A stretch of 64,000 bases of DNA from Neisseriaceae bacterium. Lineage in GTDB: Bacteria > Pseudomonadota > Gammaproteobacteria > Burkholderiales > Neisseriaceae. The translations under genes and the position numbers were made by a program. Location: contig JAGOQM010000006.1 in NCBI GenBank assembly GCA_017991555.1, positions 1 to 64,000 on the forward strand, in the 5' to 3' direction. Shown here one piece after another: positions 48,466 through 58,332 of this stretch (positions are counted from its first letter, which is position 1; each line of letters starts with the position of its first letter). Under the pieces are notes generated by a model. That model did no database searches. It was not told where the DNA came from and saw only the letters and a program-made list of their open reading frames with translations.

Positions 48466-48484
48466 GATAAAGATTATCATTATC
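48466..48484. promoter_or_regulatory. Strong Fur box upstream of the AraC regulator
   Basis: GATAAAGATTATCATTATC matches 17 of 19 positions of the classical Fur consensus (mismatches at positions 6 and 10). It lies about 90 bases before the AraC start codon and just downstream of the glmS terminator, so it should control the AraC gene specifically. Confidence 0.88.
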
Positions 48485-48521
48485 ATTTAATTAAATTAAG
48501 TATTTATTATATCTGCGATGT

Positions 48522-48553
48522 AAAAAACCCCATGCGCCTCAGCCCATGGGGTT
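48522..48553 (-). terminator. Intrinsic terminator of glmU-glmS
   Basis: AACCCCATG (48526-48534) pairs with CATGGGGTT (48545-48553) and is followed by a T-run on the minus strand. It isolates the Fur-regulated AraC promoter from read-through. Confidence 0.9.
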
Positions 48554-48571
48554 CATTATTGCTTTCGATGC

Positions 48572-50407
48572 TTACTCCACCGTCACCGATTTGGCCAAAT
48601 TACGCGGCTTGTCCACGTCGGTACCGCGCGCCAACGCCGTATGATAAGACAACAGCTGCACCGGCACCACGTGCACGATGGGCGACAACACGCCCACATG
48701 GCGTGGGGTGCGGATCACGTGTACGCGCTCGGAGGCTTGAAAATGGCTGTCTAGGTCGGCAAACACAAACAGCTCGCCTTCGCGGGCCGACACTTCTTGC
48801 ATATTGCCCTTCACTTTTTCCAACAGGCTGTCGTTGGGCGCAATCACCACCACCGGCATGGTGTTGTCCACCAAGGCCAAAGGCCCGTGTTTGAGTTCAC
48901 CCGATGGGTAAGCTTCGGCATGAATGTAGGTAATCTCTTTCAGCTTCAGCGCGCCCTCTAAGGCAATTGGGTAATGAATGCCGCGGCCTAAGAACAAAGC
49001 ATTGTTACGGGTGGCAAACACGTTGGCCCAAGCGGCGATTTGCGGCTCTAGGTTCAAGGCATGCTGCACGCTGCCAGGCAGATGACGCAGCTCTTCCAGA
49101 TAGGCATCGGCCTGCTCTGGGTTGACCACGTTTCTGATGCGACCGAGGGTCACGGCCAAGGTAAACAAGGCCACTAACTGGGTGCTAAAGGCTTTGGTCG
49201 AGGCCACGCCGATTTCGGCGCCGGCGCGGGTATAAAACACCAGCTCGCTTTCGCGCGGTAAGGCGCTTTCCATCACGTTGCAAATCGACAGGGTGTGTTC
49301 ATGCCCTAAAGACTTGGCGTATTTCAACGCCTCCATGGTGTCCAGTGTCTCGCCCGACTGAGAAATGGTGATCACCAACTGCTTGGGATCGGCCAACACG
49401 TCACGGTAGCGGTATTCGCTGGCGATTTCCACGTCGGTGGCAATGCGCGCAATGCTTTCCAACCAGTATTTAGCGGTTAAGCCGGCGTAGTAAGACGTGC
49501 CGCAGGCCAAGATTTTGACGCTGCTGATGTCGCGCAACACCTCGGCAGCGTGTTCACCAAATAGCTCTGGCACAAAGCCTTCGTCCAACACTTGCTCAAT
49601 GGTGTCGGCGATGGCTTTCGGCTGTTCGGCAATTTCTTTTTGCATGTAGTGATTGTAAGGGCCTAAATCCAACGAGGCCAAAGACAGCTCCGACACGTGC
49701 ACTGGGCGCTCCACCGCTTCGCCTTGGGCGTTCACAAACACGTCGATGCCGCTGGCCGACAGCTGGGCCACATCGCCATCTTCCATAAACAACACGCGGC
49801 GGGTTTGGGCAATCACGGCCGATACGTCCGAGGCCACAAACAGGGCCTCTTCGCCAAAAGCAATCAGCAAAGGGCAACCCATACGCGCCACGATCAGCTT
49901 GTTGGGCTGGTCCTGGGCGATCACGCCAATGGCGTAGGCACCATGAAAACGCTTGCTGGCTTGCTGCACCGCTTGGAACAGGTCCTGCGTGGCTAGGTAT
50001 TCATGGTGTACGGCGTGGGCGATGACTTCGGTGTCGGTTTGTGATTCAAACACATAGCCTAAAGCCGTCAGGCGCTCGCGCTCAGACTCAAAGTTTTCGA
50101 TGATGCCGTTGTGCACCACCGAAACCAAGCCGTTAGAAATGTGCGGGTGGGCATTGGGCTCGGTCACGCCGCCGTGGGTAGCCCAACGGGTGTGGCCGAT
50201 GCCCACGTGGCTTGCTAGCCCTTCAGCCTGTACTGCGGCTTCCATTTCCCCCACGCGGCCAACGCGGCGCACGCGGGTGATTTTGTCCCCGTCCAATACC
50301 GCAATGCCCGATGAATCGTAGCCACGGTATTCTAATCTTTTTAGGCCATCAACTAAAAATGGCACCACGTTCTGTGTTTGACTCACTGCCCCAACGATAC
50401 CGCACAT
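48572..50407 (-). CDS. glmS: Glutamine--fructose-6-phosphate aminotransferase (isomerizing)
   Basis: A 611-residue enzyme making glucosamine-6-phosphate, the entry to cell-wall amino sugars. The N-terminal glutaminase domain begins MCGIVGAV (catalytic C2 after Met removal). Two SIS domains follow ([19 protein letters not shown] and [23 protein letters not shown]), and the C-terminus ends [13 protein letters not shown]. It follows glmU by three bases. No glmS ribozyme is visible in front of it. Confidence 0.97.
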   Translation of the reverse strand: MCGIVGAVSQTQNVVPFLVDGLKRLEYRGYDSSGIAVLDGDKITRVRRVGRVGEMEAAVQAEGLASHVGIGHTRWATHGGVTEPNAHPHISNGLVSVVHNGIIENFESERERLTALGYVFESQTDTEVIAHAVHHEYLATQDLFQAVQQASKRFHGAYAIGVIAQDQPNKLIVARMGCPLLIAFGEEALFVASDVSAVIAQTRRVLFMEDGDVAQLSASGIDVFVNAQGEAVERPVHVSELSLASLDLGPYNHYMQKEIAEQPKAIADTIEQVLDEGFVPELFGEHAAEVLRDISSVKILACGTSYYAGLTAKYWLESIARIATDVEIASEYRYRDVLADPKQLVITISQSGETLDTMEALKYAKSLGHEHTLSICNVMESALPRESELVFYTRAGAEIGVASTKAFSTQLVALFTLAVTLGRIRNVVNPEQADAYLEELRHLPGSVQHALNLEPQIAAWANVFATRNNALFLGRGIHYPIALEGALKLKEITYIHAEAYPSGELKHGPLALVDNTMPVVVIAPNDSLLEKVKGNMQEVSAREGELFVFADLDSHFQASERVHVIRTPRHVGVLSPIVHVVPVQLLSYHTALARGTDVDKPRNLAKSVTVE

Positions 50408-50410
50408 CGA

Positions 50411-51781
50411 TTAATCCTTTTTCTGTTTAACGGGTCTTGACCAGTTTGGAATGGTGACCTGCTTGGCCCGCGCCAGCGTCAGCTGATTGGCCGGGCACGC
50501 TTTGGTAATCACGCTGCCTGCGCCAATCGTCACGCCATTGTTGACGGTCACTGGGGCCACCAACATGCTGCCAGAGCCGACTAAAACATCATCGCCAATC
50601 TGGGTTTTGTATTTATTCACGCCATCATAGTTGCACGTCACCGTGCCCGCGCCCACGTTGCTGCGCGCACCGATGGTGGTGTCGCCAATATAGGTTAAGT
50701 GGTTCACCTTGGTGCCCACGCCCAATTGGCTGCTTTTGATTTCCACAAAGTTTCCGACTCGGTTGCTGCCCAAGAGTTTCGCCCCTGGACGCAATCGGGC
50801 ATAAGGCCCAACCTCGCAGCTTGGCCCAACCTCACAGTCGGCCAAATGGCTGAAGGCACGGATTTGAGCGCCGTCGGCCACCACCACGTCTTTTAAGACG
50901 CAGTTAGGGCCAATGTCAACGTTGTCGCCCAACACGCAATCGCCTTCAAACACCACGTTGACGTCAATCACCACGTCTTTACCATGCTGTAGGCTACCGC
51001 GAATGTCCAAGCGCTCTGGGTCTCTTAGGGTCACGCCGGCCAATAATAGGTCACGGGCCTGATTGCGTTGCAACACGCGTTCTAATTCAACCAGCTGTAG
51101 CTTGTTGTTCACGCCAGCGGCTTCGTAGCTGTGCGCCACCACCATGCCGTTTACCGGCACGCTGGCTTGGCCCGCCAGGGCAATCACGTCGGTCAGGTAA
51201 TATTCGCCCTGGGCGTTGCTGGTTTGCAAAGCGGCCAACCAGTTGGCCAAATGAGCGTTGGGCAACACCATCATGCCAGTATTGAACTCGGTAATGGCTT
51301 TTTGCTCAGCGCTACAGTCTTTTTCTTCCACAATCGCCTGCACTTGATTGTCGGCATCGCGGATGATGCGGCCATAGCCGGTGGCGTCGTCGATGACGTC
51401 GGTCAACAGGCCCACGCCCGCGCCGGCGGCCTCAACCAGTCGCTTTAGGGTTTCTGTGCCAATCAGCGGCACGTCGCCGGTTAACACCAGGGTGTGGCCA
51501 TTTTCGGCCAGGTTTGGCAACGCCATTTTCAAAGCATGGCCGGTGCCCAACTGTTCAGCCTGTTCTACCCACTGCACGCCTGCGGGCAGGCTGGCAATCA
51601 CGTCGTCTTTGCCATGACCCACCACCACGGTGATTTGTTTGGGGCCTAGCGCCTGTACCGCTTTAATAATACGGTTGAGCATGGTCATCCCGCCGATTTT
51701 ATGCAATACCTTCGGTAAAGCGGAATACATACGGGTGCCTTTGCCGGCGGCCAAGATCACCACATCTAAATTTGCAAACAT
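50411..51781 (-). CDS. glmU: Bifunctional UDP-N-acetylglucosamine pyrophosphorylase / glucosamine-1-phosphate acetyltransferase
   Basis: A 456-residue enzyme. The N-terminal uridylyltransferase has LAAGKGTRM (about 11-19). The C-terminal left-handed beta-helix acetyltransferase has NFVEIKSS, the hexapeptide repeats and the catalytic histidine region VNHLTYIGD. It supplies UDP-GlcNAc for peptidoglycan and lipooligosaccharide. It forms an operon with glmS. Confidence 0.97.
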   Translation of the reverse strand: MFANLDVVILAAGKGTRMYSALPKVLHKIGGMTMLNRIIKAVQALGPKQITVVVGHGKDDVIASLPAGVQWVEQAEQLGTGHALKMALPNLAENGHTLVLTGDVPLIGTETLKRLVEAAGAGVGLLTDVIDDATGYGRIIRDADNQVQAIVEEKDCSAEQKAITEFNTGMMVLPNAHLANWLAALQTSNAQGEYYLTDVIALAGQASVPVNGMVVAHSYEAAGVNNKLQLVELERVLQRNQARDLLLAGVTLRDPERLDIRGSLQHGKDVVIDVNVVFEGDCVLGDNVDIGPNCVLKDVVVADGAQIRAFSHLADCEVGPSCEVGPYARLRPGAKLLGSNRVGNFVEIKSSQLGVGTKVNHLTYIGDTTIGARSNVGAGTVTCNYDGVNKYKTQIGDDVLVGSGSMLVAPVTVNNGVTIGAGSVITKACPANQLTLARAKQVTIPNWSRPVKQKKD

Positions 51782-51825
51782 TTGCTGTCCTTACTTATGC
51801 CTTCTACATGAGGCGATTTAAAGGG

Positions 51826-51863
51826 AGAAAAAGCAGCTGCGCTGATTCGCACAAAGCTGCTTT
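51826..51863 (-). terminator. Intrinsic terminator after the amino-acid ABC ATPase gene
   Basis: AAAGCAGCT (51830-51838) pairs with AGCTGCTTT (51855-51863). On the minus strand the stem continues into TTTCTCC. It lies between this gene and glmU. Confidence 0.75.
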
Positions 51864-51884
51864 AACTAAGTCTGGAACCGCACC

Positions 51885-52613
51885 TTAGTGGGTTAACAAC
51901 TGTTTCAAGAACTGCTTGGTTCGGTCGTGTTTCGGGTTCGCAAAGAAGGTTTCTGGTGGTGCCTCTTCTAAGATTTGACCTTGGTCGATGAACACCACGC
52001 GATCGGCCACTTCACGGGCAAAGCCCATTTCGTGGGTCACCACCATCATGGTCATGCCGCTTAGGGCCAGGTCTTTCATCACCTTCAACACTTCGCCAAT
52101 CATTTCTGGGTCGAGCGCACTGGTGGGCTCATCAAACAGCATCACGCGCGGGTTCATGGCCAGGCCACGGGCAATCGCCACACGCTGCTGCTGGCCACCC
52201 GACAACTCGGTTGGGAAGGCGTCTTTTTTATGCGATAGGCCCACGCGTTCTAGCAGTTCCAAGGCCAGCTTTTCAGCGGCGGCCTTGTTCATTTTTTTGA
52301 CCTTAATCGGTGACAGGGTGATGTTCTCAATCACCGACAGGTGGGGATACAGGTTAAAGTGTTGGAACACAAAACCCACCTCGGTGCGCACCTGATTTAA
52401 ATCGGTTTCTTTGGCGGCCACGTTCACGCCGTCCACCCAAATGGCACCCTCTTGGATGCTTTCTAACTGGTTCACCGAGCGAATCAGGGTCGATTTACCG
52501 CTGCCAGAAGGCCCGCAAATCACCACCACTTCACCCGATTTGATTTCCAGATTCACACCGTTAATCACATGTAAATCTTTAAACCACTTATGCACGTTTT
52601 CAAAGCGAATCAT
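51885..52613 (-). CDS. Polar amino acid ABC transporter ATP-binding protein (GlnQ/GltL type)
   Basis: A 242-residue ATPase of the polar amino-acid importer family. It has Walker [10 protein letters not shown] (about 34-42), signature [16 protein letters not shown] (about 136-151), Walker [15 protein letters not shown] and switch region [17 protein letters not shown]. No permease or binding protein gene is adjacent; glmU and rsmA flank it. Its partners must lie elsewhere in the genome. Confidence 0.93.
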   Translation of the reverse strand: MIRFENVHKWFKDLHVINGVNLEIKSGEVVVICGPSGSGKSTLIRSVNQLESIQEGAIWVDGVNVAAKETDLNQVRTEVGFVFQHFNLYPHLSVIENITLSPIKVKKMNKAAAEKLALELLERVGLSHKKDAFPTELSGGQQQRVAIARGLAMNPRVMLFDEPTSALDPEMIGEVLKVMKDLALSGMTMMVVTHEMGFAREVADRVVFIDQGQILEEAPPETFFANPKHDRTKQFLKQLLTH

Positions 52614-52645
52614 AATGCTTCTTTCTATTTTTCATTTAGGGCATT

Positions 52646-53431
52646 TTAACTGGGATTAACCCGCGCATGCAAAAAATTGCTCAAGGCCACGTAGCGCTCA
52701 ACGGAAATGTTTTCCGCCCGCAGCGACGGCTCGATGCCTACCGCCAACAGGTCTTCATCGGAGGCCAAGCCCTTAAGGTTGTTGCGAATGGTCTTACGGC
52801 GTTGTGAAAACGCTTGTTGTACTAAGTTACTAAAGTGGGGAAAGTCTGCGGCCACGCCGTGACGGCCCAGCTGGGGGATCATCCGCACCACGGCAGATTC
52901 CACTTTAGGCGCCGGCGAAAACGCCTCTGGCGGCACCGTAAACAAGTACTCCATATAGAAGAAATACTGCAACACCACGGTTAAACGACCATAGTCGGTG
53001 TTGTTCGGTTCCGCCACCATGCGCTCGACCACTTCTTTTTGCAGCATAAAGTGCATGTCGACCACCTCATCCGCCACTTCGGCCAGCTTAAACAGCAACG
53101 GCGTGGAAATATTGTACGGTAGGTTGCCCACGATTTTCTTTTTGCCTGCGACCGAGCGAAAATCAAAGTTCAAGACGTCGCCATCATGAATGGTGAGCTT
53201 GTTTGCAAACGGCAGTTTTTTCAGCCGTTTGATGATGTCTTTGTCGATTTCGACCACTTGCAGGTGGTTCAAGGCCTGAGCCAACGGCTCGGTGATGGCG
53301 GCCAAACCAGGGCCAATCTCAATCACCACATCGTCTGGCTGCGGGCGAACGGCGTTGACGATGTCAAAAATCACCCGACTGTCTTGCAAAAAGTTTTGCC
53401 CAAAACGTTTACGGGCAACGTGCTGACTCAT
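52646..53431 (-). CDS. rsmA: 16S rRNA dimethyladenosine methyltransferase
   Basis: A 261-residue SAM-dependent enzyme (KsgA) that dimethylates two adjacent adenines in helix 45 of 16S rRNA. It has [10 protein letters not shown] near the N-terminus, the SAM motif [12 protein letters not shown], the catalytic NLPYNIS motif and the C-terminal [14 protein letters not shown] segment. Single gene. Confidence 0.96.
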   Translation of the reverse strand: MSQHVARKRFGQNFLQDSRVIFDIVNAVRPQPDDVVIEIGPGLAAITEPLAQALNHLQVVEIDKDIIKRLKKLPFANKLTIHDGDVLNFDFRSVAGKKKIVGNLPYNISTPLLFKLAEVADEVVDMHFMLQKEVVERMVAEPNNTDYGRLTVVLQYFFYMEYLFTVPPEAFSPAPKVESAVVRMIPQLGRHGVAADFPHFSNLVQQAFSQRRKTIRNNLKGLASDEDLLAVGIEPSLRAENISVERYVALSNFLHARVNPS

Positions 53432-53550
53432 AATATACTTTCTTTATTCTTTAGGTTTTGGCCCATTTTACCCCAGCTGCCCCTGTTTTTCTTGTTTTTG
53501 TTGGCCCGCCCATAGAATTTTATGCGCCGACCGACCCAAATCGACGGCGC

Positions 53551-53967
53551 TTACCACCAAGCAAAGAAGCCCAACAGCAAAAAACCATAGCGCATGACCT
53601 TGCCTAAGGCAATAAACACTAGGCAGCTCAGCCAGTTCAGGCGCAGCCAGCCCGCGGCAATCGGCAGGGCATCGCCCACCAACGGCACCCACGCAAACCA
53701 CAGCGCCGCGGCGCCGTAGCGCGCTAACCAGCGCAGGGCGCGCTCGCTTTTTTGGCCTTCTTGCCGCTTTTTTGGGGGCAGCAACCGGCCCATGCCGTAG
53801 CTAATCATGCTGCCCAAGGTGTTGCCGACGCTGACAAACAGCCAGGCCCACCCCCAAGCCTCGGGTGATTGGGTTAAAAACCACACAAAGGCCACTTCCG
53901 AATTGCCCGGCAAAATGGTCGCTGACACCAGGCCAGACGCCAACAAACCCCACAAAGCCCACATCAT
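53551..53967 (-). CDS. YqaA-family membrane protein (DedA/VTT-like)
   Basis: A 138-residue membrane protein. It has a SNARE-associated/VTT-type fold by sequence: LPGNSEVAFVWFL, then the glycine-rich VGNTLGSMISYGMGRLLP and RYGAAALWFAWVPLVGDALPIAAGWLRL. These match YqaA. The family belongs to the wider DedA group of membrane lipid or ion transport proteins. I place the start at 53967; the longer frame adds 38 residues without family resemblance. It is divergent from maf. Confidence 0.83.
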   Translation of the reverse strand: MMWALWGLLASGLVSATILPGNSEVAFVWFLTQSPEAWGWAWLFVSVGNTLGSMISYGMGRLLPPKKRQEGQKSERALRWLARYGAAALWFAWVPLVGDALPIAAGWLRLNWLSCLVFIALGKVMRYGFLLLGFFAWW

Positions 53968-54109
53968 GACTGGCTTTCTTGTCTTAAAAAGGCACTGTAA
54001 CACACCCACCGCCCCAACACGCCATGGCGGTTTCATGCTGCACAGCACATTGGCAAAGCCGCCAAATTGCTTTATAAACACCTATCCGTTTTATTTGACT
54101 GTCTTATTC

Positions 54110-54700
54110 ATGACCACCGCCTTTATTTATTTGGCCTCTGGCAGCCCCAGACGCCATGAGCTGATTCAACAATTGGGCCTGACAACCCATAAGCTGCCGT
54201 CGAGCATCGACGAAACCCCGCACCCCAACGAGGCGGCACAGGCCTATACCGAGCGCATGGCGCAAGAAAAATCACGCCACGCCCAGGCCCATCATCAGGC
54301 TGCGAACTTGGCCCAGGCGCCCATCCTCACCGCCGACACCTCGGTGGCCCTTAATGGTCAAATTTTTGGCAAACCCACCGACGCCGCCGAGGCCGTGACC
54401 ATGCTCAGCGCCCTGGCCGGCAACACCCATCAGGTCATCACCGTGGTGGGCGTGTTTCACCAAGGCCAGTATCAACACGTGACCCAAATCAGCGACGTGA
54501 CCTTTGCGCCCCTCACCCAGGCCCAAATCGAGCGCTATGTGGCCAGTGGTGAACCGATGGACAAGGCGGGCGCTTATGGCATTCAAGGCTTGGGCGGGGT
54601 GTTTGTCAGCCACCTCTCGGGCAGCTTTACCGGCGTCATGGGCCTACCGTTATTTGAAACGGTACAACTCCTTAAGCGCTGTGGCTTAGACCTGCTTTAA
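54110..54700 (+). CDS. maf: Maf-family nucleoside triphosphate pyrophosphatase (YhdE-like)
   Basis: A 196-residue pyrophosphatase that removes unwanted nucleotides; the YhdE subgroup acts on dTTP and UTP. The N-terminal P-loop-like ASGSPRRHELI, the SSIDE motif, ADTSVALNGQIFGKP and the late YGIQGLGGVFVSHLSGSFTGVMGLPLF are all present. The frame is open 300 bases further upstream across yqaA, but the ATG at 54110 begins exactly at the family N-terminus. Confidence 0.93.
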   Translation: MTTAFIYLASGSPRRHELIQQLGLTTHKLPSSIDETPHPNEAAQAYTERMAQEKSRHAQAHHQAANLAQAPILTADTSVALNGQIFGKPTDAAEAVTMLSALAGNTHQVITVVGVFHQGQYQHVTQISDVTFAPLTQAQIERYVASGEPMDKAGAYGIQGLGGVFVSHLSGSFTGVMGLPLFETVQLLKRCGLDLL

Positions 54701-54720
54701 ACCGAAACCTGATTGAGTTT

Positions 54721-54838
54721 GTGGGTGACGCCTCCGACGGCTTGGCTTATACTTAGCCAATGTTCACCCACGTGAGCAATTCAATAAAGAACTTTGCTAA
54801 ATGCATGGACTCAAACCGATTCGTGCACTTAGCAAAGT
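54721..54838 (+). promoter_or_regulatory. Two strong inverted repeats in the region before rng
   Basis: The first element is nested: GTGGGTGA (54721-54728) pairs with TCACCCAC (54764-54771), and inside it TTGGCT (54742-54747) pairs with AGCCAA (54755-54760). The second pairs ACTTTGCTAA (54791-54800) with TTAGCAAAGT (54829-54838), extended by TGCA/TGCA. It ends about 20 bases before the rng start codon. No T-tract follows either, so they look like promoter or 5' UTR control structures rather than terminators. Confidence 0.6.
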
Positions 54839-54858
54839 CATTTTTATAGAGAGTCTTT

Positions 54859-56355
54859 ATGTTTCAACCCGGCATCCCTTTGGCGAAGGATTTGATTCGC
54901 CCTGACGAGACCATCCTGGTCAACATCACCCCGCAAGAAACCCGTGTCGCCATGATTGAGGAAGGCTCAGTGCAAGAACTGCACATCGAGCGCACCGTTG
55001 GTCGCGGCCTGGTCGGCAACATTTATCTGGGCGTGGTGAAACGGGTCCTGCCGGGCATGCAAAGCGCCTTCATCGACATCGGCCTAGAGCGCGCGGCGTT
55101 CTTGCACATTGTCGACCTCTTGGAGCAGCGCCAGCACCCCACCGAAACCCAGCGCATCGAACACATGCTGTTTGAAGGGCAAACGGTGTTGGTACAGGTG
55201 ATTAAAGACCCGATTGGCACCAAAGGCGCGCGCCTGTCGACGCAAATTTCTCTGGCCGGACGCTTCTTAGTGCATCTGCCGCAAGACGAACACATCGGCA
55301 TCTCGCAGCGCATTGAAAATGAAACCGAGCGCGCCCACTTAAAAGGCCGCTTAGAAGCCCTGTTGCCGGCAGACTATTGCCACGGCTACATCATTCGCAC
55401 CAGCGCCGAAACCGCCAGCGATGAAGAGCTCCAAGCCGACATCCATTATTTGACTAAGGTTTGGGCCCACATCCAGCAACAGGCCAAGCTGTGTCCGCCC
55501 GAAAGTCTGCTGTATCAAGACCTGCCGTTAAGCCTGCGGGTATTGCGCGACATGGTGGGCGAAAGCACCCAACACATTTTGGTGGATTCCACCGAAAACT
55601 ATCACCGCATGATTGGCTTTGCCCAAGCTTATGTGAACAATGCCGTCGATAAAATCAGTCGTTTCAGCGGCGAAAAGCCGCTGTTTGAATACCACGGCGT
55701 TGAGGTTGAAATCGACAAGTCGCTACAGCGACGGGTGAATTTAAAGTTTGGTGGTTATTTAATCATCGACCAAACCGAAGCCATGACCACCATCGACGTC
55801 AACACCGGCGGCTTTGTGGGCACGCGCAACTTTGACGAAACCATTTACAAAACCAACCTCGAGGCGACTCAAGCCATTGCGCGGCAGCTACGGCTACGCA
55901 ACCTAGGCGGCATCATCATCGTCGACTTCATCGACATGGAACAAGAAAACCACCGTGCCTCGGTGCTGAATGAATTGGCCAAGGCCTTAAGCTTTGACCG
56001 CACCCGCGTCACCCTCAACGGCTTTACCAGCCTAGGGCTGATCGAAATCACCCGCAAACGCACGCGCGAAAACCTCAACCACATTTTGTGCGAAACCTGC
56101 CCGACCTGCGCCGGCCGCGGCCACATCAAAACCGCCCAAACCGTGTGCTACGAAATTCAGCGCGAAATCGTGCGTGAAGCACGCCGCTACGACGCCAAGA
56201 GCTTCCGTATTTTGGCCTCACCCACCGTCATCGAAATGTTGGTGGACGAAGAAGCTCAATCGTTGGCAATGCTCATCGACTTTATTGGCAAGCCCATCTC
56301 ATTGGCGGTAGAATCAACCTATACCCAAGAACAATTCGACGTGGTGTTGTTGTAA
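54859..56355 (+). CDS. rng: Ribonuclease G
   Basis: A 498-residue endoribonuclease of the RNase E/G family, needed for 16S rRNA 5' maturation and mRNA decay. The S1 domain is near residues 40-120 (VGNIYLGVVKRVLPGMQSAFIDIG). The catalytic DNase-I-like domain has the metal aspartates in TIDVNTGGFVG and IVDFIDM. The zinc-link cysteines are CETCPTC. The length matches RNase G, without the RNase E scaffold tail. It follows maf, an arrangement common in betaproteobacteria. Confidence 0.96.
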   Translation: MFQPGIPLAKDLIRPDETILVNITPQETRVAMIEEGSVQELHIERTVGRGLVGNIYLGVVKRVLPGMQSAFIDIGLERAAFLHIVDLLEQRQHPTETQRIEHMLFEGQTVLVQVIKDPIGTKGARLSTQISLAGRFLVHLPQDEHIGISQRIENETERAHLKGRLEALLPADYCHGYIIRTSAETASDEELQADIHYLTKVWAHIQQQAKLCPPESLLYQDLPLSLRVLRDMVGESTQHILVDSTENYHRMIGFAQAYVNNAVDKISRFSGEKPLFEYHGVEVEIDKSLQRRVNLKFGGYLIIDQTEAMTTIDVNTGGFVGTRNFDETIYKTNLEATQAIARQLRLRNLGGIIIVDFIDMEQENHRASVLNELAKALSFDRTRVTLNGFTSLGLIEITRKRTRENLNHILCETCPTCAGRGHIKTAQTVCYEIQREIVREARRYDAKSFRILASPTVIEMLVDEEAQSLAMLIDFIGKPISLAVESTYTQEQFDVVLL

Positions 56356-56390
56356 ACCACGCCTAACCACTGCATGGAAAGCCTGTTTTA

Positions 56391-57200
56391 ATGAGTTGCT
56401 CTGCCTCTCCCGCGACCGCACCAGCGGCAACGCCAGACCTTTGGCTCACCATTTGCCAAGAGGCCGAAGAAGCCGCCAAAAACGAACCCCTATTGGCCAG
56501 CTTTTTACACCTAACCGTGTTACGCCACCCCAGCCTTGAGCATGTGGTGGCGTTTCACCTATCCAGCAAGCTGGCCAGCCCAGTGATGGACGCGCGCGCG
56601 CTGTACGAGGTTTTTTGCGAAGCCTTCGAACAAGATCCCGACATCAGCCTGAGCATGCGCACCGACATCCACGCCTATTACGACCGCGACCCAGCCTGTG
56701 AGCAATACACGCTGCCGCTGCTGTATTTCAAAGGCTTCCACGCCACTCAGGCACATCGCATCAACCATTGGCTGTGGCAGCAAGGCCGCCACACTCTGGC
56801 CTATTCGCTGCAAAATCGTGCCTCTGAAGTGTTCGGCATCGACATTCACCCTGGTGCCAAGATTGGCAAAGGCCTGATGTTCGACCACGGCACCGGCATT
56901 GTGATCGGTGAAACCGCCGTCTTGGGCGACGACATTTCGATTCTGCACGGCGTCACCCTCGGGGGTTCGGGCAAGGAATCCGGCATTCGCCATCCTCATA
57001 TTGGCAATGGCGTGATGATTGGCGCCAATGCGGCTATTTTGGGCCACATCCACATTGGCCACTGCGCCAAGATCGGCGCTGGCAGCGTGGTCACAGAAAC
57101 CGTGGCGCCCTGCACCACCGTGGTCGGCGTGCCCGCCCAACCCGTGGGCCAAAACCACGCCAAAGGCATGCCGTCCTTAAGCATGGACCAAAGCATTTAG
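56391..57200 (+). CDS. cysE: Serine O-acetyltransferase, first copy
   Basis: A 269-residue enzyme that acetylates L-serine to start cysteine synthesis. It has a helical N-terminal domain (SATase, about 15-150) and a left-handed beta-helix (IHPGAKIGKGLMFDHGTGIVIGETAVLGDD onwards) with the catalytic histidines in FHATQAHRINHW and FDHGTGIV. The C-terminal tail ends MDQSI, an isoleucine end of the kind that docks into cysteine synthase. It is closely related to the gene at 58333 (roughly three quarters identical by eye). A terminator follows. Confidence 0.95.
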   Translation: MSCSASPATAPAATPDLWLTICQEAEEAAKNEPLLASFLHLTVLRHPSLEHVVAFHLSSKLASPVMDARALYEVFCEAFEQDPDISLSMRTDIHAYYDRDPACEQYTLPLLYFKGFHATQAHRINHWLWQQGRHTLAYSLQNRASEVFGIDIHPGAKIGKGLMFDHGTGIVIGETAVLGDDISILHGVTLGGSGKESGIRHPHIGNGVMIGANAAILGHIHIGHCAKIGAGSVVTETVAPCTTVVGVPAQPVGQNHAKGMPSLSMDQSI

Positions 57201-57222
57201 CCTGGGCCTCACCGCCACAACC

Positions 57223-57250
57223 AGCACGCTTTATCGGCGTGCTTTTTTTA
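57223..57250 (+). terminator. Intrinsic terminator after the first cysE
   Basis: AGCACGC (57223-57229) pairs with GCGTGCT (57237-57243), followed by seven T. Confidence 0.9.
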
Positions 57251-57343
57251 TGCCTGCTGGCGACTGGGCGCCGACGGTTGCTTTATGGCCCTATCGCTGC
57301 GATACTTTTGCCATCCCTTTAATTCCTGCCATAGGTTGCCCAC

Positions 57344-58246
57344 ATGCATACGTTACGCCGCCAAAATGCCGTCATTTACGCCTTTGACAAGCACACCCAG
57401 CCTGCCCTAACCGTTGCCGCTGGCGAACGCGTGTGCATCGAAACCTATGACTGCTTCGAAGACCAAATCGACGCCGAGCATCCCGCCACCGGCGTCGACT
57501 GGGCCCGCATCAACCCCGCCACCGGCCCTATTTACATCAAGGGCGCCGAAAAAGGCGACGTGCTGAAAGTCCACATTGAACGCATCGAGGTGGCCAACAG
57601 CGGCGTACTGGTGGCCGGCGCGGGCCTGGGCATTATGGGCCATCGCCTCGAGGGCATGACCCAAAAAGTGGTGGCCATCGAAGACGAACACGTGGTGTTC
57701 AATGAACGCCTGCGGATCCCGCTGAATAAAATGATCGGTGTGATCGGCGTGGCCCCCGCCGGCGACCCCATTCCCTGTGGTGTGCCCGACACCCACGGCG
57801 GCAATATGGACACCAAGCTGATCACCGAAGGAGCGACCCTGTACCTGCCCGTATTCAACGACGGCGCGCTGTTTGCTTTGGGCGATTTTCATGCCGCCAT
57901 GGGCGACGGTGAAATTGGCGTTTCCGGTGTCGAAATTGCCGGACAGGCCGTAGTGAAGCTAGACCTGATCAAGCAACGGCCGCTGGCGCACCCAGTGGTC
58001 GAAAATGCCGATCAAATAGCATTCTTGGCCTCCAAAGCCACCTTGGATGAGGCGATTAAAACCGCCACCGAATCCGCCGTAGTCTTTGTGCAGCAAGCCA
58101 CCGGCCTAAGCCTGGCCGAAGCCACGATGCTGATGAGCGCTGCCGGTAACGCCGAAATCAGCCAAATTGTTGACCCGCTCATGACCGCGCGTTTTGGCGT
58201 GCCCAAATACCTGCTGGCCGCCTACGGCGTCAGCCATTTTGGCTAA
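57344..58246 (+). CDS. Acetamidase/formamidase-family protein
   Basis: A 300-residue protein of the FmdA_AmdA family. Landmarks are PALTVAAGERVCIETYDCFEDQI near the N-terminus, HPATGVDWARINPATGPIYIKGAEKGDVLKVHI, the CGVPDTHGGNMD region and GDFHAAMGDGEIGVSGVE, which carries the conserved acidic and histidine residues. Family members hydrolyse short amides such as formamide or acetamide to ammonia and acid, but many are uncharacterised. It sits between two cysE copies, each with its own upstream region. Confidence 0.88.
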   Translation: MHTLRRQNAVIYAFDKHTQPALTVAAGERVCIETYDCFEDQIDAEHPATGVDWARINPATGPIYIKGAEKGDVLKVHIERIEVANSGVLVAGAGLGIMGHRLEGMTQKVVAIEDEHVVFNERLRIPLNKMIGVIGVAPAGDPIPCGVPDTHGGNMDTKLITEGATLYLPVFNDGALFALGDFHAAMGDGEIGVSGVEIAGQAVVKLDLIKQRPLAHPVVENADQIAFLASKATLDEAIKTATESAVVFVQQATGLSLAEATMLMSAAGNAEISQIVDPLMTARFGVPKYLLAAYGVSHFG

Positions 58247-58332
58247 CCAAGCAGCCTAAAGCCGCCCCACAAAATGCCGCGCTAATGTTATGATGTGCAA
58301 CGGCCTCAGACGCCGTCATTAAGGAGACCACC

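Noticed and set aside
48408..48571. glmS ribozyme or riboswitch near glmS
   Set aside because: This end is downstream of glmS, and only three bases separate glmU from glmS at the other end, so there is no leader to hold one.
53807..54109. Long N-terminal extension of the Maf protein
   Set aside because: The extra 101 residues overlap the divergent yqaA gene and do not resemble Maf. The ATG at 54110 matches the family start.
56559..57158. 199-residue minus-strand frame opposite the first cysE
   Set aside because: It is antisense to a clear acetyltransferase gene and Gly/Ala/His-rich as expected for a shadow frame.
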